DNA of 64,000 nucleotides from Actinomadura sp. K4S16 (GCF_008327685.1 NZ_BDDE01000012.1:434001-498000); one strand, 5' to 3'. Counted from the stretch's first letter, positions 1 through 9,011 are shown. Notes: generated by a model from the sequence alone, not told the origin. Numbers and translations: made by a program.

Positions 1-758
1 CCAACCACGGGACGGGCGACAAGAACCTGGCGTTCGAGGGCCAGTACCCGCCCGGCCTGACGTTCGGGATCGTGTCCGCGCTGGCGCTGTTCTCCCAGGC
101 CGGCATGAAGCAGTCCACTGAGACCACCTGCCCCGGCACCGTCACCGTCGGCGGCAAGACGTTCACCAACAGGGCCCGCCCCGACAGCACCTTCGCCAAC
201 CACTTCGCCGCGTCCTGCAAGACGACCCTCGCGCAGCTCAGCAGCAAGGTGGACGCCCAGACCCTCCTCCGCGAGGCGTCCCAGCTCGGAATCGGCAAGA
301 ACTGGGGCCTCGGCGTCCCCGCCTTCACCGGCTCCGTCCCGGCACCTGCGAACGACGGCGAAAAGGCCGCGACCATGGTCGGCGAAGGCGCCGTCCAGGT
401 CAGCCCCTTGGCGATGGCCCTGGTGGCCGCCGCCGCCTACACCGGCACCTGGAAGCCGCCCTACGTCTTCAAGGACCCGTCCACGACGGCCCAGGCACCG
501 CAGGCCCAGAGCCCGCCGTCCGAATCCATCTCGAACCTCAAGAGGGTCCTGAACCGCACCGCGTCCCGGGGCAACGCCCGCGGCGCCCGCGTCTCCGGCG
601 ACGTCGTCGGCGTCGCCGCCCTCGCCACCTACAACGAGGGTGGTCGGCCCAAGACCGTCTCCTGGTTCATCGGCTCCAGCGGGGACCGCGCCTTCGCCAT
701 CGCCGTCGAGGGCGCCGTCAACACCCCGAAGCTCGTCGCGAAGTTCCTGGGCGGTTAG
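1..758 (+). CDS. Penicillin-binding-protein-like transpeptidase domain, C-terminal part (5' truncated by window)
   Basis: The frame is open from the left edge of the window, so the start and the SxxK serine lie outside. The visible part matches the second half of class B PBP transpeptidase domains: a GTGDKNLAFEGQYPPG stretch, a loop where SCN is expected, then GIGKNWGLGVPAFTGSVPAP, a segment ending SPLAMALVAAAAYTG, and WFIGSSGDRAFAIAVEG near the end. Two hallmark motifs are altered. The SxN triad reads SCK (Asn to Lys), and no KTG is present where KTGTA should precede WFIG; that stretch reads GDVVGVAALATYN. In active family members these residues shape the beta-lactam/peptide site. This copy may therefore be a non-catalytic paralogue or a sensor. 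A hairpin terminator follows, and it is not in an operon with the next gene. Confidence 0.75.
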   Translation, partial: NHGTGDKNLAFEGQYPPGLTFGIVSALALFSQAGMKQSTETTCPGTVTVGGKTFTNRARPDSTFANHFAASCKTTLAQLSSKVDAQTLLREASQLGIGKNWGLGVPAFTGSVPAPANDGEKAATMVGEGAVQVSPLAMALVAAAAYTGTWKPPYVFKDPSTTAQAPQAQSPPSESISNLKRVLNRTASRGNARGARVSGDVVGVAALATYNEGGRPKTVSWFIGSSGDRAFAIAVEGAVNTPKLVAKFLGG

Positions 759-940
759 GCGCGGTCAGGCACTTTGTCAGCTCTTTACCGGCGGCGCGCA
801 ACCAACCCGGCCCCCGGGTGCGTCTTTACGGGTGACTGAGCCACCGCTTGGGGGGTTGCGGGACTCAGTCGCCGTGATGAGACCAGAGCCTCGTCTCGGG
901 GGAGGCTCTGCCGTCCGGACCGGCCCGACCCTGCCGGTCG

Positions 941-978
941 ACCCCGGTGGACGCGACACCGCTCGCGTCCACCGGGGT
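941..978 (+). terminator. Hairpin terminator between the PBP-like gene and tmRNA
   Basis: A perfect 15-bp inverted repeat (941-955 with 964-978, 8-nt loop) lies about 180 nt after the PBP-like stop codon. A smaller 9-bp hairpin sits just before it (884-892 with 902-910). There is no U-tract, as is usual in GC-rich actinomycetes. The rest of 759-1090 holds no convincing gene. It presumably contains the ssrA promoter, but I could not define -35/-10 boxes there. Confidence 0.6.
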
Positions 979-1090
979 TCACGTGTGCCCGGAGGGAATC
1001 ACTTTGCCCTGGCACGCGTTATCCTTGTAGCGTCATCGTGCGGAAGCTCCGCCGCCAGTCGGCGGGACGGACGCTTTGACAACTCAACAT

Positions 1091-1463
1091 GGGGGTGACC
1101 GGCTTCGACTTCGGTCGTTCGAGCCAGGGGAAGCGGGTCGAGGGTTGCTGTCGTGACCTCGTAAATCCTGTGACAGCAAACCAATAACTGCCAACAAGAA
1201 GCAGTCCGAGTTCGCCCTCGCCGCCTGAGCGAGGAGCGAACTCTGTCAGCCCGGTAGCGTCTCCGAACCGGGGTCTGGCATCGTAAGGAGACTCCACCTG
1301 CCGATTCGGTCGCGGGACCGGTAGGGACAGCGAACAGCGACTGAGCCCGTCGGCGACACGCCTGCGTGAGCGCCGGGGCTGAGAAAGCGTCAAGCAGGCT
1401 GCACCCGGAGAAGCCCTGACTCATCACCGAAGGACGCGGGTTCGATTCCCGCCACCTCCACGA
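1091..1463 (+). ncRNA. ssrA: tmRNA (transfer-messenger RNA)
   Basis: tmRNA rescues ribosomes stalled on broken mRNAs and tags the unfinished protein for proteolysis, working with SmpB. The 5' end GGGGGTGACCGGCTTCGAC pairs with the 3' CACCTCC as the alanine acceptor stem (one G-U pair). The T-arm sequence GGGTTCGATTCCCGCC is present just before it. The resume codon and tag reading frame lie in the middle (1190-1228). The genomic 3' end reads ACGA rather than ACCA, so the terminal CCA is probably completed after transcription. The 3' boundary is therefore uncertain by up to three bases. A long perfect hairpin follows immediately. Confidence 0.95.
1190..1228 (+). other. tmRNA tag-peptide reading frame (ANKKQSEFALAA-stop)
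   Basis: The frame starts at a GCC resume codon after the typical AATAACT context and reads ANKKQSEFALAA followed by TGA. The ALAA end is the degron recognised by ClpXP-type proteases. The tag resembles those of other Actinobacteria, for example tags ending in EFALAA. Confidence 0.88.
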
Positions 1464-1466
1464 CAC

Positions 1467-1507
1467 GAGAAGCCGCCGACCAGACGAGTTCTGGTCGGCG
1501 GCTTCTC
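1467..1507 (+). terminator. ssrA terminator
   Basis: A perfect 18-bp stem (1467-1484 with 1490-1507) with a 5-nt loop starts four bases after the tmRNA 3' end. There is no T-tract. It is the strongest hairpin in this part of the window. Confidence 0.85.
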
Positions 1508-1645
1508 GCATGTGCGCCCGCTTTCCGCCCGCATCAGGAGCCCCTCTGCGCCGGGCGAGACCTTCGCGGCGGCTGCTGGGGCCGTCGTCTCCATGGCAAA
1601 AGAACATTCTTGTGTGGGTGTTCGGGGCGTCGGTAGGTTCGGCGT

Positions 1646-2980
1646 GTGACGACTGCACCGGAGGCGGCCCCCGGGCGGCTGGTCGGCGGGCGGTACCGGC
1701 TGGTCGAGACGCTGGGGCGAGGCGGGTTCGGCCTGGTCTGGAAGGCCCACGACACCGCCCTCGGGCTCGACGTGGCGGTCAAGGAGATGCGGCCGCCCGC
1801 CGCCGAGCTGGCCGAACGGGTCGCGCGCGCCACCCGCGAGGCGCACAACGCCGCGCGGCTGCGCGAGCATCCGAACATCGTCAGCGTGCACGACGTCGTC
1901 GTTGAGGACGGCCTCCCCTGGATCGTCATGCAACTCGTCGACGGGCACTCGCTGCACGACCGGATCGCGCGATCCGGCCCCCTGCCTGCGAGCGGCGCCG
2001 CACGCGTCGCCGCCGGCCTGCTGAACGCGCTGGAGACGGCACATGGAGCCGGGATCGTCCATCGGGACGTGAAACCGGCCAACGTGCTGCTCACCGGCGC
2101 CGGCGACGCCGTCCTCACCGACTTCGGCATCGCGGTGCACCACGCCGACACGACGCTCACCGCGACCGGCGCGTTCATCGGGTCGTTGGAGTACATGGCC
2201 CCGGAACGCATCGACGGGAACGACGAGCCCGCCTCCGACCTGTTCTCCCTCGGAGCGACGCTCTACCAAGCGGTGGAGGGCGTCTCCCCGTTCCGCCGCG
2301 ACACCACCTCCGCCACGCTCAAGGCCGTCATCACCGACCCTCCGGCCCCACCGAGGCGCGCGGGAGGGCTCACCGAGCTCATCACCCGCCTCCTGGCCAA
2401 GGACCCGGCCGAGCGTCCGACGATCTCCGAGGCGCGCGCCCTGCTCGCCCGGGCCTCCGAACCGGAGGACCGGCGCCCGCGGGACGCGGACCTGACCGGG
2501 TGTGCGACGGTCACCGAGATCTCCAGACCGCCCGTGGAGTCGAATGACGGCCGCACGCGGATCGTCGACGGGGCGTCCTGGTGGAGCCGGGCATCGATCG
2601 TCCAGCGGACGGTCGCGGCGGCCTTGGTGGCCGCGGCCCTGCTCGGCCTGGCCATGTTCCTCGGCCGCCAGGTCTACGGGCAGCCGGCCGCCGAAGCCGG
2701 AATCGGGGACTGCGTGTACCACGCCGGCGACTCCGACTTCGGGTTCGGCACGAAGCAGGGGGACTGGTACCGGACGCCGTGTCACCTGAGGCTGGCCAAT
2801 GGCACGGCCTACGAGACCGTCGGCCAGACCGCGGATGACCCGGACGACCCCGATCCCCAGGATCCGACCCACGGCTGCAAGTACTACCAGGGCTGGAATG
2901 ACAGCTCGATGGTCAAGACCTTCCTCGGCGTGGACCCGCGGGGTCTGGCGAAGAACCTCTGTCTCTCGCCGATCGGCTGA
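1646..2980 (+). CDS. Membrane-anchored PknB-type serine/threonine protein kinase
   Basis: The 444-residue protein starts at GTG and carries a complete Hanks-type kinase domain (about residues 17-270). It has a Gly-rich loop GRGGFG, the ATP lysine K46 in VAVKE, the catalytic HRDVKPAN (139-146), DFG (159-161) and an APE-like MAPE motif. A proline/acid-rich linker follows, then one transmembrane helix (about 320-340). An extracytoplasmic tail of about 100 residues holds four Cys (CVYH, CHLR, CKYY, CLSP), probably two disulfides. There are no PASTA repeats, so the external sensor is of unknown type. It is convergent with the PAS-SpoIIE phosphatase downstream. The kinase call is firm; its stimulus and targets are unknown. 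Confidence 0.93.
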   Translation: MTTAPEAAPGRLVGGRYRLVETLGRGGFGLVWKAHDTALGLDVAVKEMRPPAAELAERVARATREAHNAARLREHPNIVSVHDVVVEDGLPWIVMQLVDGHSLHDRIARSGPLPASGAARVAAGLLNALETAHGAGIVHRDVKPANVLLTGAGDAVLTDFGIAVHHADTTLTATGAFIGSLEYMAPERIDGNDEPASDLFSLGATLYQAVEGVSPFRRDTTSATLKAVITDPPAPPRRAGGLTELITRLLAKDPAERPTISEARALLARASEPEDRRPRDADLTGCATVTEISRPPVESNDGRTRIVDGASWWSRASIVQRTVAAALVAAALLGLAMFLGRQVYGQPAAEAGIGDCVYHAGDSDFGFGTKQGDWYRTPCHLRLANGTAYETVGQTADDPDDPDPQDPTHGCKYYQGWNDSSMVKTFLGVDPRGLAKNLCLSPIG

Positions 2981-3005
2981 CCGGGCCGTCCGGCCGGTCG
3001 GGTGG

Positions 3006-4235
3006 TCACAGGCGCAGGATGACCAGGGCGGTGTCGTCGGTGATGCCCCCGGACGGCAGGAGGTCCGCCAGCAGGGCGTCGGCGAGGACCTCGGGTTCGG
3101 CGTGCCGGTGCCGGACGAGGGAGCCGGCCAGCCGCGACAGGCTGGCGTCGATGTCCTCCCGGCGACGCTCGATGAGCCCGTCCGTGTACAGGACCAGGAC
3201 CGATCCGTCGGTGAAGGCGCAGTCGGTCTGCCGGCGGACGGCATGCTCGAAGCTGGCCGCCAGCGGGGGGTCGGTGGCCTGGTCGAGGAACGAGACGGTG
3301 CCGTCGCTGTGCAGCAGGGCGGGCGGAAGGTGCCCCGCGCAGCTGTAGGTGAGGGTGCGGGTCGTCCAGTCGATGAAGACGCTGACCGCGGTGGCGGCCT
3401 CGGCGCCGTCCACGGAGCGGGCGTACAGGCCGAGGGCCTCCAGGGCATGGGCCGGGCCGTCGGCGACGCGGGCGGCGGAGCTCAGCGCCGCGCGCAGCTG
3501 GCCCATCACCTTGGCCGCGGTCAGGCCGTGGCCGACGACATCCCCGACGGCGACCGTGATCCGGTCGCCGTCCAGTTCGACCAGGTCGTACCAGTCGCCG
3601 CACACGTTCAGCGAGCCGATCGCGGGCCGGTAGCGCACGGCGGCGCGGTGACGGCCGATCGCCGGGGCGGCGGGGAGCATCGCCTCCTGCAAGGCCACGG
3701 CGACCTCGCGCTCGCGGGCATGGGCCCGCCGCAGCCGCTCGTTGACCTCCTGCAGTTCCCGGGCCCGGGTGTACAGGTCGGCCTCCAGCACCTCGGCCCG
3801 GTCCTCGCCGCGGCGGGCGCCGCGGGCGCGAATGAGTTCGGTGACCTCCTCCACCCGGTGCAGCAGCAGCGCGACCTCCCCGTCGGGGCCTGGGACGGGG
3901 GTGTTGACCGGACTCCAGTACCGCTCCTGCCACACCCCGGGACGCTCGGAATCCTCCACGTCGTAGCGCTGCAGCGCCATGGCGTCGCGTTCCCCGGTGG
4001 CCGCCACCCGCCGCAGCGACGCCTCCAGATTGCGCATCCCGGTGGCGGTGGGGTCGTTGGGGTTGTCGGGGAAGACGTCGAACAGGTACCGGCCCACCAA
4101 CTGATCGCGGGTGCGGCCCGCGATCTGCAGGAACGCCTCGTTGACGTCGACGTACACCAGATCCGGGCGGAGGAGCGCCACCGCACTCGGCAGTGCCTGG
4201 AACACCGCCCCGTAATCGATCTCGGCCCCGCTCAC
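3006..4235 (-). CDS. PAS domain-SpoIIE (PP2C) serine phosphatase, RsbU-like
   Basis: The 409-residue protein starts at GTG. The N-terminal PAS domain (about 5-125) contains the usual YVDVNEAFLQIAGRTRDQLVGR-type region. A helical linker (about 130-175) follows, then a SpoIIE/PP2C domain to the end. Metal-binding motifs are GDWYD, VAVGDVVGHG and LYTDGLIE, so the phosphatase looks active. Members dephosphorylate anti-sigma-factor antagonists (STAS proteins) and thereby switch alternative sigma factors. No STAS or anti-sigma gene is adjacent, so its partner lies elsewhere. It faces the kinase gene tail to tail with about 25 nt between them. The shared neighbourhood suggests partner-switching stress signalling, but this is inference. 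Confidence 0.88.
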   Translation of the reverse strand: MSGAEIDYGAVFQALPSAVALLRPDLVYVDVNEAFLQIAGRTRDQLVGRYLFDVFPDNPNDPTATGMRNLEASLRRVAATGERDAMALQRYDVEDSERPGVWQERYWSPVNTPVPGPDGEVALLLHRVEEVTELIRARGARRGEDRAEVLEADLYTRARELQEVNERLRRAHAREREVAVALQEAMLPAAPAIGRHRAAVRYRPAIGSLNVCGDWYDLVELDGDRITVAVGDVVGHGLTAAKVMGQLRAALSSAARVADGPAHALEALGLYARSVDGAEAATAVSVFIDWTTRTLTYSCAGHLPPALLHSDGTVSFLDQATDPPLAASFEHAVRRQTDCAFTDGSVLVLYTDGLIERRREDIDASLSRLAGSLVRHRHAEPEVLADALLADLLPSGGITDDTALVILRL

Positions 4236-4313
4236 AAGCGCCCCCGAATACCCCCAGAACCGTTGTCCTGCTCCTTCCCACAGTAAGCACAGCCCCGGGG
4301 CGGGCCAGGGCCG

Positions 4314-4925
4314 CTAGCGGCGGACCTTGTACTTCAGGTGCAGTACCCGGTCGCCCTGGATGACCACGTGGGGGTCCTCCAGCAGATGCTGGCGGTCGAT
4401 GCCGCCGAAGAAGCGCTTGCCCGATCCGAAGACCACCGGCACCACGTCCATCGCCACCTCGTCCACGAGACCGGCCGCGAGGATCTGGCCGCCCACGTCG
4501 CCGGCGTTCACCGCGACGGTCCGCTCCCCGGCGAGCTCCTGGGCCTTGGCGACCGCGGCCGCGACGTCGCCGACGAAGTGGCAGGACGCCTCCGGGTGCC
4601 AGCCCTCGGGCTTGGGCCGGTGGGAGACCACGACCACGTGGTCACCCGCGGGCGGCCGGCCCTCCCAGCCGTTCACCAGGTCGAACAGGGCGCGGCCCAT
4701 GATGATCGCGCCGATCGACTCCCACATCGAGCGGACGTACCCCGCCGACGCCTTCGAGACCCTGAAGCGGCTTCCGGCGCCGGAATGGTCGTACTGCTCG
4801 CCGACGTCTCCGGTGATCGGGGTGTCGCCGTTGAAGTACCAGTCATGGAGCGGCCCGACGTCGTCCTTCTCGTCGGCGATGAAGCCGTCCACCGACGCCG
4901 CGCTGTGCATGATCACTGTGCCCAC
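4314..4925 (-). CDS. RibD C-terminal/dihydrofolate-reductase-like family protein
   Basis: The 203-residue protein has the RibD_C/DHFR-like fold signature: MHSAASVDGFIADEKDD at the start, IIMGRALFDLVNGW in the middle, and HLLEDPHVVIQGDRVLHLKYKVRR at the end. Family members are NADPH-dependent reductases, although most stand-alone copies have no assigned substrate. The GTG start at 4925 is chosen because GAGGAGG lies just upstream. It follows the AraC-type gene on the same strand with a gap of 72 nt, so that regulator could control it. The conclusion is a reductase fold with unknown substrate. Confidence 0.82.
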   Translation of the reverse strand: MGTVIMHSAASVDGFIADEKDDVGPLHDWYFNGDTPITGDVGEQYDHSGAGSRFRVSKASAGYVRSMWESIGAIIMGRALFDLVNGWEGRPPAGDHVVVVSHRPKPEGWHPEASCHFVGDVAAAVAKAQELAGERTVAVNAGDVGGQILAAGLVDEVAMDVVPVVFGSGKRFFGGIDRQHLLEDPHVVIQGDRVLHLKYKVRR

Positions 4926-4997
4926 GGGTCCTCCTCGGTCCCTCGCCTGCTCCTCTCCGATCTTGTCGTCTCCGGGTGCGGCGGGGCTTGTAAGAAA

Positions 4998-5834
4998 TCA
5001 CTCGGCGGGCATCGGACCGCTGTCCGGCGGGAACCCCGGGTCGGCGGGGAACCGGCGCCGCAGGGCCAGGTACTCGGTCGGGGTGTGGCCGGTGAAGTCC
5101 TTGAACTCCCTGCTGAAGTGGGCCCGGTCGAAGTAGCCCGCCGCGTGGGCGAGATCCGACCAGTCGACCGGGCGCAGGGCGTCCACGGACAGGATCAGCC
5201 GCGCGAAGCGGTAGATCCGCGCCACCCGCTTCGGGGTGACCCCGACATGGGACTTGAACTGCGCCGCCAGGTGGTTGCCGCTCACCCCCGCGGCATCGGC
5301 CAGCGCACCGATCGGGACGGCGCCGTGGGAGACCTCCAGGCGCCGCCCGACGTGGTGGACCAGGCCGAGACCGCGCGCTTCGGCGAGTCGCGAACGCAGG
5401 TCCGCCTCCACCAGGCGCATGGCCTCGACGGCGGACGCGACGTCCCCGAGCTGGTTGCGGATCCGGTCCAGGGACCGCCGCCAGACGTCGTCGACCGGCA
5501 CCCATCGGTTCCGCAGCTCGCTCACCGGCATGTCGACGAACGGGGAAAGCCCCCAGGGCTTGAAGTGCACCCCGACCAGCCGGACCCACGCGGGGTACTC
5601 GACGACGAAGCGCCGGGTCCACACGCCCATGAACCACCCGTCGGCTAAAAGCGCCGACGGCACCGAGGGGTCGGAGTCCCACAGGCGGGCGGGTTCGCCC
5701 AGGTTGAGGAACAGGTGCGCCGACGGCATCGGCGGCACGTTCATCCGGCGGTGCCGAGGAACCCCGCTCAGGCAGTAGATGTCGTCGATGAAGCCGTCGA
5801 GCGGCGGCGCGGGCACCCGGCCGACGTATTCCAT
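4998..5834 (-). CDS. AraC-family transcriptional regulator
   Basis: The protein of about 278 residues has an N-terminal sensing region (MEYVGRVPAPPLDGFIDDIYCL...) and a C-terminal double HTH. The C-terminal half contains GALADAAGVSGNHLAAQFK and the AraC signature WSDLAHAAGYFDRAHFSREFKDFTG-like stretch. The frame is open upstream to a GTG at 5900, but the ATG at 5834 matches where relatives begin and is preferred. It lies between the SigJ-like sigma gene (12 nt beyond the longer start) and the RibD-like gene, all on the minus strand. It probably regulates the neighbouring reductase gene. Its effector is unknown. Confidence 0.85.
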   Translation of the reverse strand: MEYVGRVPAPPLDGFIDDIYCLSGVPRHRRMNVPPMPSAHLFLNLGEPARLWDSDPSVPSALLADGWFMGVWTRRFVVEYPAWVRLVGVHFKPWGLSPFVDMPVSELRNRWVPVDDVWRRSLDRIRNQLGDVASAVEAMRLVEADLRSRLAEARGLGLVHHVGRRLEVSHGAVPIGALADAAGVSGNHLAAQFKSHVGVTPKRVARIYRFARLILSVDALRPVDWSDLAHAAGYFDRAHFSREFKDFTGHTPTEYLALRRRFPADPGFPPDSGPMPAE

Positions 5835-5911
5835 GGCCCCAGTGTGATCGGCGAGGACCCAGTTCGCGAGGGACGCGGCCTCAGCAGCGGGCGGCCGCAC
5901 CGGAGAGTCCT

Positions 5912-6808
5912 CTACGAGAGCGGAAGGCAGTCCACTCGGACCTCGCTGAGCCTGGCCGGGTCGCCGATGATGTCGATCGCCGCGATGAGGTCGTCCTCGA
6001 TGGTGAGTTCGATGACCGCGAAGAGGCGCCCGCGAGGCGCGATGAGGACCCCCGCGGTGCCGTTCACCAACCCGGGGTGGGCGGATTGCGCGAGGGCCGA
6101 GTAGAAGACCGCGTCCTCGGCGACGCGGCGGGCGCCGTGGAGCACGGCCTCCGTGCCTGCTCGCAGTACGGTGTCGTCCGCGCGGCGGATGACGTCCGGG
6201 GCCAGGATCGTCAGGAGGGCGTGCAGGTCACCGGCTCGCGACGCGGCCAGGAAGGCCGCCACCACCTTCCGCTGCCTGGCCAGGTCGGCCGCGGGTACTC
6301 TGGCCGTGCCCCGCACCCGGTGCCGGGCACGGCTGGCCAGCTTCATCGCGGTGGCCGGCGACCGTTCGACGATCTCCCCGATCTCGGAGTACGGGACGCC
6401 GAACAGGTCATGGAGCACGAAGGCGACACGCTCGGCGGGACCGAGTTCGTCGAGGACCACCAGCATGGCGAGCCCGACGGACTCGATCAGCATCGCCTCG
6501 TCCTCGGGATTGGCCGCGTCCTGGGAGCGGGCCTCCGGACCGAGTTCGGCCAGGGTGCCCATGTCCGTGAACTCCTCGCCCCGGCGCCGCCGTGAGCGCA
6601 GCATGTCGAGGCAGACGCGACCGGCGATCGTGGTCAGCCAGCCTGAGATGCTGATGACATCGCCCGCGTAGGCGCGACTGGCCCGCAGCCAGACCTCCTG
6701 TACCGCGTCGTCCGCTTCGTGCGCCGAGCCGAGCATCCGGAAGGCCACCGCCCGGAGGTGGTCGCGCGCCTGGGTGAACTGCTGGGCCAGTTCCGCCTGA
6801 CTGTCCAT
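5912..6808 (-). CDS. SigJ-like extracytoplasmic-function sigma factor with C-terminal SnoaL/NTF2-like domain
   Basis: The protein of about 298 residues has sigma-70 region 2 (FRMLGSAHEADDAVQEVWLRA) and region 4 with an HTH (GVPYSEIGEIVERSPATAMKLASRARHR-like). A C-terminal NTF2-like domain follows (about 195-298; VVAAFLAASRAGDLHALLTIL...). In ECF41/ECF56-type factors the last domain replaces a separate anti-sigma factor and gates activity. The ATG at 6808 is preferred because GGAG lies 9 nt upstream; another ATG at 6826 is in frame. It is transcribed away from the DHA2 exporter across a 374-nt gap, a layout compatible with the sigma factor controlling the exporter. Family assignment is firm; the regulon is inferred. 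Confidence 0.88.
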   Translation of the reverse strand: MDSQAELAQQFTQARDHLRAVAFRMLGSAHEADDAVQEVWLRASRAYAGDVISISGWLTTIAGRVCLDMLRSRRRRGEEFTDMGTLAELGPEARSQDAANPEDEAMLIESVGLAMLVVLDELGPAERVAFVLHDLFGVPYSEIGEIVERSPATAMKLASRARHRVRGTARVPAADLARQRKVVAAFLAASRAGDLHALLTILAPDVIRRADDTVLRAGTEAVLHGARRVAEDAVFYSALAQSAHPGLVNGTAGVLIAPRGRLFAVIELTIEDDLIAAIDIIGDPARLSEVRVDCLPLS

Positions 6809-7054
6809 CAGGTCACGCTCCATCATCGATTCGGACGTCTTGGCGCGGAGTCAGGACCGGTTCGCCCTGCCCGTGCACTGCGGGCCCGCAACGCCCCGGA
6901 GGCGTTCACGCGCCGTCGACCCGTCAGCAGAGGATGCGGATGGCACACGATCCTGCCGCCGCTCGAACACCGAGTGGGCCTGTGCGGCGGGCGTGGGATA
7001 CACGGCTCCGTAGTCTAGATGATCTGACGATGTCGCCCGCAGGCGGTGTGGTGG

Positions 7055-7100
7055 CCGCGGATCGGCCCCACACCCGTCCCGGAAGCCGAGAGATCCGCGG
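7055..7100. promoter_or_regulatory. Inverted repeat in the sigma factor/exporter divergent promoter region
   Basis: CCGCGGATC (7055-7063) is repeated as its exact reverse complement GATCCGCGG (7092-7100), with 28 nt between the arms. It lies 83 nt before the exporter start, in a 374-nt gap (6809-7182) that otherwise holds no gene I can support. It may be an operator or the basis of a leader hairpin. Nothing identifies the binding protein. Confidence 0.35.
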
Positions 7101-7182
7101 TCAGGTTCTGCCGCGCCGGTTCGTCATGGCTATGAGGGGCAGACGCGTCCGCCTCTCAAGGTCGAATGGAGGTAGACACGTC

Positions 7183-8934
7183 ATGTCGAATGATGAGCGC
7201 AGTCGTCCGGACCCGGCCGGCCGGGACCCGGTGGGTACGGACGACGCGAACACGGAGGAACTGGATCCGCGCAGATGGATCGTTCTCGTCATCCTTCTGG
7301 GCGCGGGTTTCATGGACATGCTCGACGTGACGATCGTCAACGTGGCGGTCCCGAGCATGCTGCGCGACCTGAAGGCCGAGTACTCGCAGATCGAATGGGT
7401 CGTGGCGGGCTACGTGATCGGGTTCGCGGCACTGCTCGTCACCGGCGGCCGGCTCGGCGACATCTACGGGCGCAAGAAGCTCTTCCTGATCGGGGTCGCC
7501 GGCTTCACCCTCGCGTCCCTGTTCTGCGGCATCGCCGTCAATCCGAACATGCTCATCGGGGCGCGGCTCGCCCAGGGCGCCATGGCCGGCCTGATGGTCC
7601 CGCAGGTGCTCGCGATCGTCCATGTCACCTTCCCGGCCGACGAACGCGGCAAGGTCCTGGGCATCTGGGGTTCGGTCCTGGGCTTCGCGTCCGTGGCCGG
7701 TGTGATCGTCGGCGGCCTGCTCGTCGAGGGGGACGTGTTCGGGCTGGAATGGCGATCGATCTTCCTGATCAACCTGCCGGTCGGACTGATCGCCCTGATC
7801 GCCGGGTGGTTCGTCGTCGGGGAGTCGCACTCGCCGACGGCGCCCAAACTGGACCTCCTCGGCATGGTCCTCGCCGTGAGCGGCATCCTGCTGCTGATCT
7901 ACCCGCTGATCAAGGGCCGCGATCACGGCTGGCCGGCCTGGATCTTCGCGATGATGGCGGCGTCCGCGGTGGTCCTCGCTCTGTTCGTCGCCTACGAGCA
8001 CCGGCGTACAAGGACGGTCGGCTCACCACTCGTGGTGCTCGGCCTGTTCCGTGCCCGGGCGTTCACCACGGGCATGGTGGGATACCTGATCTTCTGGATC
8101 TCGCTCGGCGGCTTCTTCCTCGTCTGGACGCTCTACCTCCAGATGGGCCTCGGCTGGAGCCCGCTGCACGCCGGGCTGACCGCCGCGATCTTCGCGGTCG
8201 GCGCGGGCGCCGGCTCGGGCCTGTCGGTGGAGGTCCTCACCCCGCGGTTCGGCCGCAAGGTGCTGATGGCGGGCGCGCTCTTCAATGCCGCCGGATTCGC
8301 CTGGTACGCCTTGGCGGCCGACCACTACGGGCCCGGAATCAGCTCGTGGGGGATGGCGGGACCGCTCGTTCTCGCGGGCTTCGGATTCGGACTGGTGATC
8401 GCCCCGATCGTCGACGTCATCCTCGCGGGCGTGGACAGGCACGATGCGGGATCCGCCTCCGGACTGCTCAACACCACCCAGCAGGTCGGCTGGGCGCTCG
8501 GAGTCGCGCTGGTGGGTGTGCTCTTCTTCGCTCAGCTGGAGCATGACTCCGGGCGGGGCGTGGACGAGGTCACCCCCGCGTTGAGCAGGCAACTCAGCGC
8601 GGCAGGGGTTCCGAAGCAGAACCAGGAGCAGATCCTCGCCGGATTCCGTGCCTGTGTCCGGGACCGTTCGGAAGCGAACGACCCGACCGTCGTGCCTGCG
8701 AGCTGCCGGCCCGGGCCGGGCCAGCCCTCCGCGGTGGTCCAGGCGCTGACCGAATCCGGTGCCAAGGCCAACGCGCATAATTTCTCCCGAGGCTTCTCCA
8801 TCGCGCTCTGGTATGGAATCGGGATCCTGATCATCGTATTCTTTGCGATGTTCGGTTTGCCGCGCAGGGCCCGCCCCCGTGACCTGGACGCCGAACTCCC
8901 GGTGCATGAGCCCGTGGATGCCGCGGGACGCTGA
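7183..8934 (+). CDS. DHA2-family (EmrB/QacA) 14-TM drug:H+ antiporter
   Basis: The 583-residue protein starts at the ATG at 7183, 10 nt after GGAGG. The frame is open further upstream but without coding character. It has the DHA2 signatures LDVTIVNVAVPSM in TM1 and the motif A loop GRLGDIYGRKK, and hydrophobic segments that fit 14 TM helices. A loop of about 80 residues with two Cys lies before the last TM (FRACVRDRSEANDPTVVPASC). Such pumps export drugs and secondary metabolites. Its position upstream of the phenazine regulator suggests self-resistance, though it may simply belong with the divergent SigJ-like gene. Two hairpin terminators follow it. Confidence 0.92.
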   Translation: MSNDERSRPDPAGRDPVGTDDANTEELDPRRWIVLVILLGAGFMDMLDVTIVNVAVPSMLRDLKAEYSQIEWVVAGYVIGFAALLVTGGRLGDIYGRKKLFLIGVAGFTLASLFCGIAVNPNMLIGARLAQGAMAGLMVPQVLAIVHVTFPADERGKVLGIWGSVLGFASVAGVIVGGLLVEGDVFGLEWRSIFLINLPVGLIALIAGWFVVGESHSPTAPKLDLLGMVLAVSGILLLIYPLIKGRDHGWPAWIFAMMAASAVVLALFVAYEHRRTRTVGSPLVVLGLFRARAFTTGMVGYLIFWISLGGFFLVWTLYLQMGLGWSPLHAGLTAAIFAVGAGAGSGLSVEVLTPRFGRKVLMAGALFNAAGFAWYALAADHYGPGISSWGMAGPLVLAGFGFGLVIAPIVDVILAGVDRHDAGSASGLLNTTQQVGWALGVALVGVLFFAQLEHDSGRGVDEVTPALSRQLSAAGVPKQNQEQILAGFRACVRDRSEANDPTVVPASCRPGPGQPSAVVQALTESGAKANAHNFSRGFSIALWYGIGILIIVFFAMFGLPRRARPRDLDAELPVHEPVDAAGR

Positions 8935-8948
8935 CCCGGGCAGCCCGC

Positions 8949-8990
8949 CCGCCGCTTCGGATGAGCGTAACTGATCATCCGAAACGGCGG
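8949..8990 (+). terminator. Terminator 1 of the DHA2 exporter
   Basis: A 16-bp stem with one mismatch (8949-8964 with 8975-8990, 10-nt loop) begins 15 nt after the stop codon. Confidence 0.7.
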
Positions 8991-9011
8991 CCGCGGGCGT
9001 ACCGACTTCTT

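Noticed and set aside
999..1658. Long minus-strand open frame across the tmRNA region
   Set aside because: It lies antisense to a clear tmRNA and its terminator, and shows no family motifs.
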